NCBI GenBank assembly: GCA_002417975.1
Contig: DIDE01000052.1
Span: 1,608 to 13,186 of the forward strand
Length of the DNA: 11,579 nucleotides
Source: Eggerthellaceae bacterium UBA5808
GTDB taxonomy: Bacteria; Actinomycetota; Coriobacteriia; Coriobacteriales; Eggerthellaceae
Direction of reading: 5' to 3'
The notes below the pieces were generated by a model. The model saw nothing but the letters and a program-made list of their open reading frames with translations. It did no database searches and was not told the DNA's origin. How positions within the stretch are numbered: position 1 is the stretch's first letter; the number at the start of each line of letters is the position of its first letter. Shown one piece after another: positions 6,992 through 11,579 of the stretch. The translations under genes and the position numbers were made by a program.

Positions 6992-8692
6992 ATGCCAACG
7001 GATAAGACGATGACGCGAAGGAACTTCGTGCAACGGACGGCTGCTGCCGCTGGTCTGTTGTGCTGCGGTCTTTCCTTGAGTGGATGCATGCCTGATAACA
7101 TGAAAAAGGATGGTAAATCCCGGGTAACGATTGTCTTTGATCCTACGCATGAACCTGAGAGTGGATTCGATCCTTTGTATTCATGGGGCACAGGTGTACG
7201 TCCTCACGATCCTCTGATCCAGAGCACGCTTTTTAAATATAACGAGGAAGATGGATTTACTAACGATCTTGCGACATCGATAGATGTGTCGGAAGACGGT
7301 CTCACGTACGAGATTGGCATTCGCGATGATGCCGTTTTTAGTGATGGATCAGCACTTGCTGCAAGCGATGTGGCGTTTACTCTTAATGGCGTCCACGAGA
7401 GTGATTCGTCGTGCGTTGATCTTTCGTCGGTTGATAGCGTTGAGGCGACAGATGATTATATCGTCACGGTACATATGACATCACCTGATAGTGCGTTGCC
7501 TTATGCGCTGCAATATATCGGGATTGTGCCAGAGGCATCGTATGACGAAATCTCGTATGGAACTAATCCACTTGGCTCTGGTCCCTTTAAACTTCAGACG
7601 TGGGAGCGCGGTCAACGCATTGAGCTTGTCTCCAATCCTATGTATTACGGAGATAAACCATCCATCACAACGGTCTGCATCACTTTTGACGATGATGATG
7701 CGGCATGCAATGCATGTTACGAAGGAACTGCTGATCTTGTATATACGACTCCACGTTTGTCGGACCAGTCAATCAATGGATATTCTCTGCTTGACTGTGT
7801 ATCGATGGAACAGTGCGGCATAACACTGCCGCTTTCGTCGGTCTCTACCTCTAATGCCGTATTGTTGAACACTCAACCAGCTGATCCTTCTTCTCTTAAT
7901 TCAACTGAGGGAACGTCGCGTCCTATTGGTAACGATGTCACCTGTAATCTTGCTATCCGCAAGGCGCTTAATTACGGTCTTAATCGCAAGAAACTCATTG
8001 AGACAGCCTTAAAAGGGTATGGTACATCTGCCTATTGTCTTGCAACGGGCTTGCCGTGGGGCGATGACAAGATCAAAATCAAAACTGATACAACAGAAGC
8101 TGTTAGATTACTCGAAGCTGATGGATGGCTGCTGGGTACCGATGATATTCGCGTGCGCAATGGCCAACGTGCATCGATTGATTTGTACTATCACCACAGT
8201 GACAATGAAGTGAGTAACAAACAAACGTTAAATAAGAACATCGCTGATGAGTTCGTTCGTCAAATGAAAAATATTGGTATCGAGATTCTGCCACACGCTA
8301 CAGGGTTTGAACAGATAGAGACTGTTGCGCTCAGCCAGCCTACGCTCAGAACGTATGGCAGCGGATCACCTGCGGAAATTGATGAGGTTTATCGAAGCAA
8401 TGCGTATAACAATCTGACGGGATATGCGAGCTCTCAGACAGATGCCTATATCGATGCTGCTCGTGCATCGGCGGATCTTGATGAAGCTAATGCCCAATGG
8501 AAAAAGGCGCAATGGGATGGTACTAATGGTCCTGTAGCCCAAGGTAATGCTGCGCAGGTGTGGCTTGCGACAATTGATGATCTCTACTTCAAGCGTTCTG
8601 CTCTCAATGTGGGCCGGCAATATGTTCATACGCGTGGCGGAGGGTGGTCACTTCTTAACTCGATCGCAGCGTGGACTTGGGACACAATCTAG
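6992..8692 (+). CDS. Tat-type lipoprotein, family 5 (peptide/nickel-type) solute-binding protein
   Basis: About 566 residues. The N terminus TMTRRNFVQ (6-14) carries a twin-arginine motif (R9, R10), followed by a short hydrophobic stretch and a lipobox, LSGC, with C32 as the lipid-modified residue. The protein is therefore probably folded before export by Tat and anchored outside the membrane. The body is the SBP_bac_5 (DppA/OppA/NikA) fold: DLATSIDVSEDGLTYEIGIR and FSDGSALAASDVAFTLN near residues 92-130, NPLGSGPFKLQTWERG near 190-205, and AIRKALNYGLNRKKLIE near 321. These proteins bind oligopeptides, nickel complexes or other solutes and deliver them to an ABC importer; no permease or ATPase lies next to it, and I cannot tell the ligand. 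The start is uncertain. ATG 6992 lies 13 bases after AAGGAG (6973-6978), an in-frame GTG at 6983 lies 4 bases after it, and ATG 7010 would still keep the RR motif. Confidence 0.92.
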   Translation: MPTDKTMTRRNFVQRTAAAAGLLCCGLSLSGCMPDNMKKDGKSRVTIVFDPTHEPESGFDPLYSWGTGVRPHDPLIQSTLFKYNEEDGFTNDLATSIDVSEDGLTYEIGIRDDAVFSDGSALAASDVAFTLNGVHESDSSCVDLSSVDSVEATDDYIVTVHMTSPDSALPYALQYIGIVPEASYDEISYGTNPLGSGPFKLQTWERGQRIELVSNPMYYGDKPSITTVCITFDDDDAACNACYEGTADLVYTTPRLSDQSINGYSLLDCVSMEQCGITLPLSSVSTSNAVLLNTQPADPSSLNSTEGTSRPIGNDVTCNLAIRKALNYGLNRKKLIETALKGYGTSAYCLATGLPWGDDKIKIKTDTTEAVRLLEADGWLLGTDDIRVRNGQRASIDLYYHHSDNEVSNKQTLNKNIADEFVRQMKNIGIEILPHATGFEQIETVALSQPTLRTYGSGSPAEIDEVYRSNAYNNLTGYASSQTDAYIDAARASADLDEANAQWKKAQWDGTNGPVAQGNAAQVWLATIDDLYFKRSALNVGRQYVHTRGGGWSLLNSIAAWTWDTI

Positions 8693-8694
8693 AA

Positions 8695-8717
8695 GCCGAG
8701 TGTAGTGTGGCCTCGGT
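8695..8717 (+). other. Weak hairpin after the solute-binding lipoprotein gene
   Basis: CCGAG (8696-8700) pairs with CTCGG (8712-8716), and G8695 with T8717 can extend the stem by a wobble pair. The loop is 11 bases. It begins three bases after the stop codon, where a terminator is expected, but no T run follows, so termination is unproven. Confidence 0.3.
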
Positions 8718-8738
8718 CACGCTCTATAAATGCAATGC

Positions 8739-8912
8739 TTAACAACATGGCTTGTAAAGGCTTATTGTGATCGTTTCTGTTCGGACGCGATGCTAAACAA
8801 CGTGTGATGTGCCAAAACCCATTGGCTAAGTATCACTGACTAAAACGCAACGTCAAAAAACGTGCGTTTGCCAAGGTTTATTGCACAATTGTTACTGATC
8901 AAAATCCAACGT
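8739..8912 (+). repeat. Three degenerate tandem repeats of 55-59 bp upstream of modA
   Basis: Three related units lie head to tail at about 8739-8793, 8795-8853 and 8855-8912, and the first bases of a fourth run into the modA promoter. Units two and three match at about 40 of 59 positions in my hand alignment, with one gap. The shared blocks are AACGTG, TGCCAA, ATTG, ACTGA, AAAA and AACGT in the same order and spacing. Unit one is more distant but shares AACAAC.TG, AGG.TTATTG (9 of 10 with unit three) and GTT.CTG. The region has no reading frame I would call a gene. Position and periodicity suggest a cis-acting control region for modA, but no known operator consensus is evident. Confidence 0.65.
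8843..8869. repeat. Inverted repeat with 10-bp arms in the modA upstream region
   Basis: AAACGC (8843-8848) plus ACGT (8850-8853) pair exactly with ACGT (8860-8863) plus GCGTTT (8864-8869). One unpaired A lies at 8849 and the spacer is the six bases CAAAAA. It spans the junction of the second and third tandem repeats. It could be a binding site for a dimeric regulator. It is not followed by a T run, and it lies upstream of the modA promoter, so a role as terminator for the preceding gene is less likely. Confidence 0.5.
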
Positions 8913-8913
8913 T

Positions 8914-8926
8914 AAAGTTCAACTTT
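8914..8926. promoter_or_regulatory. Palindromic candidate operator over the modA -35 box
   Basis: AAAGTT (8914-8919) and AACTTT (8921-8926) are a perfect inverted repeat around a single C. The right arm overlaps the first two bases of the proposed -35 hexamer (8925-8930), a classic position for a repressor site. It does not match the E. coli ModE operator as I know it, so the regulator is unknown. Confidence 0.4.
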
Positions 8927-8953
8927 GCATCTCTATTATGTTATGTGTAGAAT
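8925..8953 (+). promoter_or_regulatory. Sigma70-type promoter for modA
   Basis: TTGCAT (8925-8930) and TAGAAT (8948-8953) are separated by exactly 17 bases, in an AT-rich stretch 71 bases before the modA ATG. Each hexamer differs from consensus by two bases or fewer. Transcription would begin near 8960 and give a leader of about 64 bases holding the hairpin at 8971-9007. Confidence 0.6.
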
Positions 8954-8970
8954 AATCACATATTCATATA

Positions 8971-9007
8971 AATGCGTATGGCGGATCGAACCGTTTCGCC
9001 TTGCATT
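8971..9007 (+). promoter_or_regulatory. Two-part hairpin in the modA 5' leader
   Basis: An outer stem, AATGC (8971-8975) with GCATT (9003-9007), encloses an inner stem, GGCGGA (8980-8985) with TTCGCC (8995-9000, including one G-T wobble), with a nine-base loop. The ribosome site AAGGGG (9012-9017) starts five bases after it and stays unpaired. It may stabilise the mRNA or modulate translation. It is too small and simple to be the known molybdenum-cofactor riboswitch. Confidence 0.4.
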
Positions 9008-9023
9008 CAAGAAGGGGTGTGTA

Positions 9024-9941
9024 ATGAAAAAACGTGTAGGTATGCTGGTAGCCGTTTTTGCGTGTTGTGCGCTGATTAGTGCATGTGCGCTTTCGCTTAC
9101 GGGCTGCTCTACGTCGAGCAATTCATCTTCGGGGAATACCCAAAGTGGCTCGACGGCGACATCATCTGATTCAGGTCATGACTCGGTAGAATTGCAGGTT
9201 TTTGCTGCAAACTCTTTGTCTAAGGCAATGGATGAAGTAGAAACGCTCTACAAAGAGGATCATAGCTGGGTATCGTTTGCTGATACGCAGTACAAATCAT
9301 CTGGCGAACTTAACGAATTGCTATCTGGCGGTGCTCAAGCCGACATTTTGATCTCTGCTTCAAAGGGCAAGATGGATGCCGCTGACCAAGCTGGATTTAT
9401 TGATCCTTCGAGCCGTTTTGATATGTTTACCAATGATTTGGTAATGGTTACTTCAGAGAACAACACGAATATTACCAGCTGCACGCTGGACGATATTGCT
9501 GCTGGTAAATATAAGGTTGCGGTAGGCGACGAATCTGTGCCTGCAGGCAATTATGCTTGCCAGTCTCTCTCGACCGTTGGCTGCTATACAGAGCCTGACG
9601 GAACGACGGGAAGCAAGGCTTCTGGTACGGGCGGATCTTTCTCCGGTGCACTTGCTGGAAACGGTATGGTATCGCTTCAGACGAGCGTTGGTAATGTATG
9701 CAAGCAGGCTCAGTCAGGCGATGTTGACATCGCCTTTGTGTACACTTCTGATGTGTATCGCTTTGGTGGCGTCAAAGTAGTGGGAACTGTTCCTTCGAAT
9801 ACGCATAAGAACATTGTGTATCCTGCAGCGGTTACCTCGATGACTCAGAACGCAACTGAATCTCAGGATTTCCTGAACTGGTGCACGACTGATCCTGAGG
9901 CGCTGAAGGTTTGGCAAAAATGGGGCTTCACGATGGCTTAG
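9024..9941 (+). CDS. modA: Molybdate ABC transporter substrate-binding lipoprotein
   Basis: 305 residues (E. coli ModA about 257). It binds molybdate or tungstate outside the membrane and docks on ModB. The signal peptide MKKRVGMLVAVFACC is followed by the lipobox LTGC with C28 lipidated, then a Ser/Thr/Gly-rich tether to about residue 50. ModA features follow: FAANSLSKAMDE (the oxyanion-contact Ser loop), SSGELNELLSGGAQADILISAS, GDESVPAGNYA (168-178, matching the GDP..VPAG.YA motif) and GDVDIAFVYTSDV near the C terminus. A Gly/Ser-rich insertion (about 187-217) follows the VPAG motif. The mature part has five further cysteines (153, 179, 187, 226, 287), so disulfides are possible. ATG 9024 is chosen because AAGGGG lies six bases ahead and the signal peptide begins there; the frame is open upstream to 8925, but that would place codons in the promoter. 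The sequence supports a ModE- or repeat-type control region just upstream. Confidence 0.93.
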   Translation: MKKRVGMLVAVFACCALISACALSLTGCSTSSNSSSGNTQSGSTATSSDSGHDSVELQVFAANSLSKAMDEVETLYKEDHSWVSFADTQYKSSGELNELLSGGAQADILISASKGKMDAADQAGFIDPSSRFDMFTNDLVMVTSENNTNITSCTLDDIAAGKYKVAVGDESVPAGNYACQSLSTVGCYTEPDGTTGSKASGTGGSFSGALAGNGMVSLQTSVGNVCKQAQSGDVDIAFVYTSDVYRFGGVKVVGTVPSNTHKNIVYPAAVTSMTQNATESQDFLNWCTTDPEALKVWQKWGFTMA

Positions 9942-10042
9942 AGCTTTCGTGTTGATCGGATTGACTCGTTAGTCCAAATAGGATTGCTGGTTCGTCCGCT
10001 TACGTGCGCATAATGTATATACTATGCATATGCACAGGATCT

Positions 10043-10077
10043 AAGGAGGGGGCATGCTGAGATGCAGCCCCCTCCTT
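10043..10077 (+). terminator. Strong hairpin between modA and modB, terminator or attenuator
   Basis: A perfect 11-bp stem, AAGGAGGGGGC (10043-10053) with GCCCCCTCCTT (10067-10077), is extended inward by TGC/GCA (10055-10057 and 10064-10066) after one bulged A. It lies 101 bases after the modA stop and 33 before the modB start. The T tract is weak (TTTGACTATAT). It may end most modA transcripts and so lower modB expression, as is common between binding-protein and permease genes, or it may be a conditional attenuator. Confidence 0.65.
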
Positions 10078-10080
10078 TGA
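10054..10080 (+). CDS. Possible 8-codon leader ORF inside the modA-modB hairpin
   Basis: ATG at 10054 is preceded four bases upstream by AGGAGG (10044-10049) and reads MLRCSPLL before TGA at 10078-10080. The ORF fills the hairpin loop and right arm exactly, so a translating ribosome would melt the stem. It is in the same frame as modB, with no other start codon between its stop and the modB ATG. It is very short and may be chance, since a GGAGG arm next to an ATG is enough to create it. Confidence 0.2.
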   Translation: MLRCSPLL

Positions 10081-10110
10081 CTATATGAAGCAGCGGAGAG
10101 AAGAGGGTGG

Positions 10111-11579
10111 ATGCATTCGTTTGATCTTTCACATCCATGGATACGTAAAGTCGTATGCATGGTGGTACTCTGCGGCGGGGCAGTTAGTATCGCGGCTGCG
10201 TGCTTGAGCTCGATTGCTTGGGCCGATGATGATCTGGGCGATGTAACGTCACCACGAACACCTGCTGCGACATCTTCTGCTGCGTCTTCGGGAGCTTCTT
10301 CTGCAACAACGTCTGATATAGATGAAGCTGCAAGTACCGATAGCGCACAATCGTTTGATACGTCGACGGTTACGGTTTCGGCCGAAGATGATGCTGCGGT
10401 TGTTACGGATGCCTCATTTGGCCTCGAGGGATTCAACCGTGCTCAGGTGGGAAGCGATCGAGAAATTAACGGTTCCTATTATGGCTATTCCTATTACATT
10501 GGCGGTAGCACAGGTAATGTTGTTATGATCACGTCAGCTCAGGGAGTTGTCGTATATATTCCTGCCGATCAGGCAGCGGCGGTTGGATTTGACGTCAACG
10601 ATACTCAGGCATGCCAACAACTAAGGAATTGTTTGTATGCACTGGATGGAAATAATGCGAACGGTGGGTCCGTTGTTGCCGATGATACGCCGTGGTATTT
10701 TACCGATCAGCAGCAGATTTCAATCCAGGGTGTAACGTTTTCTTTTGATCGTGAGTATAAGGATGGACAGTATTATGCTTCGGTTATAAGCGATGCCGGA
10801 CAAGATGTAACAATAGCGGGTTCGACGCCGCATCTTGATCTGGGTCATGCTTGCTTTGCTCAAATGGCATCTGCAGATGATGTGGCTCTTGTCGCTCAGC
10901 CGACGCCGTGGGAATCGCTGTGCACATTTCTTTCCCACATCGATTATTCGCCGCTATGGGTAACACTTAAGACGACGGGCACAGCGATTATCTTTATATT
11001 CATCTTGGGACTTGCTGCGGCATATTTTAGTCAACGCATTTCGCCTCGTGCACGTGATGTTGCGGACTCAATTTTTACCATTCCCATGGTGCTACCACCA
11101 ACCGTCTGCGGCTTTTTACTTTTGCTCCTGCTCGGACGCAATACGGGGTTGGGGCGTTGGTTCATCGATGTTGGCTGTCCACTTATTTTCAGCTGGCCAG
11201 CGACGGTTATTGCCGCAGTTGTCGTAGCGTTTCCTCTGATGTATCGGAGCGCACGTGGAGCGTTTGAAAGCCTTGATCCTCATATGCTTGATGCAGCACG
11301 AACGCTGGGTTGGTCGAATCGACGTATTTTTTATCGGCTTATGCTTCCTCTTTCGTGGAGCAATATTGCTTCGGGCACGGTACTTGCATTCGCGCGTGCA
11401 CTTGGCGAATTTGGTGCGACGCTGTTTCTAGCAGGGAATTATCTTGGCATTGCCCGTACGATTCCGATCGCGAACTATTTTGAGTGGATGAATGGCTATA
11501 CGGCTGTTGCGATCTTTTGGACGGTCATACTCAGCATCTTTAGCTTTATCGTCATCCTATTCATTAATATATGGATTCG
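10111..11579 (+). CDS. modB: Molybdate ABC transporter permease with N-terminal extracytoplasmic domain (3' end outside window)
   Basis: The frame is open from ATG 10111 to the window edge (489 codons, no stop). An in-frame TGA at 10078 and the absence of other start codons fix the start; GGAGAG (10095-10100) is the likely ribosome site. Residues 11-38 form a signal peptide or membrane anchor ending A36-W37-A38, followed by DDD. Residues 39-100 are Ala/Ser/Thr/Asp-rich. About 100-265 looks folded (Tyr- and Gly-rich, NGSYYGYSYYIGG at 120-132) and I do not recognise it. From P281 on it is ModB: a membrane segment at about 284-308, IPMVLPPTVCGFLLLLLLGR, the EAA-loop DAARTLGWSNRRIFYRLMLP (394-413) that contacts ModC, and LAFARALGEFGATLFLAG. 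E. coli ModB is only 229 residues and, as I recall, starts outside the membrane, so an exported N-terminal domain fits the topology. ModC should follow downstream. Confidence 0.92.
   Translation, partial: MHSFDLSHPWIRKVVCMVVLCGGAVSIAAACLSSIAWADDDLGDVTSPRTPAATSSAASSGASSATTSDIDEAASTDSAQSFDTSTVTVSAEDDAAVVTDASFGLEGFNRAQVGSDREINGSYYGYSYYIGGSTGNVVMITSAQGVVVYIPADQAAAVGFDVNDTQACQQLRNCLYALDGNNANGGSVVADDTPWYFTDQQQISIQGVTFSFDREYKDGQYYASVISDAGQDVTIAGSTPHLDLGHACFAQMASADDVALVAQPTPWESLCTFLSHIDYSPLWVTLKTTGTAIIFIFILGLAAAYFSQRISPRARDVADSIFTIPMVLPPTVCGFLLLLLLGRNTGLGRWFIDVGCPLIFSWPATVIAAVVVAFPLMYRSARGAFESLDPHMLDAARTLGWSNRRIFYRLMLPLSWSNIASGTVLAFARALGEFGATLFLAGNYLGIARTIPIANYFEWMNGYTAVAIFWTVILSIFSFIVILFINIWI

Noticed and set aside
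8925..9023. A longer modA starting at ATG 8925
   Set aside because: The added residues lack any signal-peptide logic, contain the promoter hexamers, and there is no ribosome site. ATG 9024 has both AAGGGG and a standard lipoprotein signal.
8693..9023. A molybdenum-cofactor riboswitch or a CRISPR array upstream of modA
   Set aside because: The leader after the promoter is only about 64 bases with a simple stem. The repeats are degenerate and directly adjacent, with no spacers, so neither model fits.
9984..10023. A possible promoter for modB (TTGCTG with CATAAT, or TATACT at 10018-10023)
   Set aside because: The first pair is spaced 19 bases, and the second has no -35 box at a usable distance. 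An AT-rich patch alone is not enough to call a promoter.
10085..10200. A short ORF from ATG 10085 overlapping the start of modB in another frame
   Set aside because: It has no good ribosome site of its own, no family likeness, and runs out of frame through the modB signal peptide.
10041..10436. A 131-codon - strand frame opposite the start of modB
   Set aside because: It is the complement of the Ala/Ser-rich linker of the ModB extension. The composition explains the open frame.

Overview
The window is a bacterial chromosomal segment with every supported gene on the + strand. It runs from the last part of rpoB, through rpoC, an orphan hisE-like gene, glmM, a Tat-type lipoprotein solute-binding protein and modA, into a modB that is cut by the right edge. 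By eye the base composition is moderate (roughly mid-40s to 50% GC). RpoC carries the long acidic insertion in the clamp region that is usual in Actinobacteria. Both RpoB and RpoC have long acidic C-terminal tails, and the lipoproteins are rich in Cys, Ser and Thr. My best guess is an actinobacterium of class Coriobacteriia, perhaps of the Atopobium/Lancefieldella type. That is an inference from protein character, not from a search.

Region by region: (1) 1-5042 encodes the two large RNA polymerase subunits, with stop and start overlapping by one base. RpoC is unusually long. After the conserved core it has a helix-hairpin-helix module that aligns without gaps to the DNA-binding C-terminal domain of the RNAP alpha subunit, followed by an acidic tail. 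(2) A perfect 10-bp G/C stem at 5066-5088 separates rpoC from a two-gene unit, hisE-like then glmM, spaced by one base. (3) 6867-6991 is a short intergenic gap before a family 5 solute-binding lipoprotein that has no permease genes next to it. (4) 8693-9023 is a 331-base non-coding region. It holds three degenerate tandem repeats of 55-59 bp, an inverted repeat of about 10 bp arms, a good sigma70-type promoter with a palindrome over its -35 box, and a 5' UTR hairpin. All of this leads into modA. (5) modA and modB are separated by a strong hairpin that pairs a Shine-Dalgarno-like arm with an anti-Shine-Dalgarno-like arm and contains a possible 8-codon ORF. (6) The last gene runs open to the window edge. 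It encodes a signal peptide, about 240 extracytoplasmic residues I do not recognise, and then a standard ModB permease.

How the genes work together: RpoB and RpoC form the catalytic core of RNA polymerase. GlmM makes glucosamine-1-phosphate for peptidoglycan precursors. ModA captures molybdate outside the cell and hands it to the ModB channel. The ATPase ModC is expected just beyond the right edge. The layout between modA and modB suggests differential control of the binding protein and the permease.

The two best candidates for something undescribed are the alpha-CTD-like module built into RpoC and the extracytoplasmic domain fused to ModB. The repeat array upstream of modA comes next.
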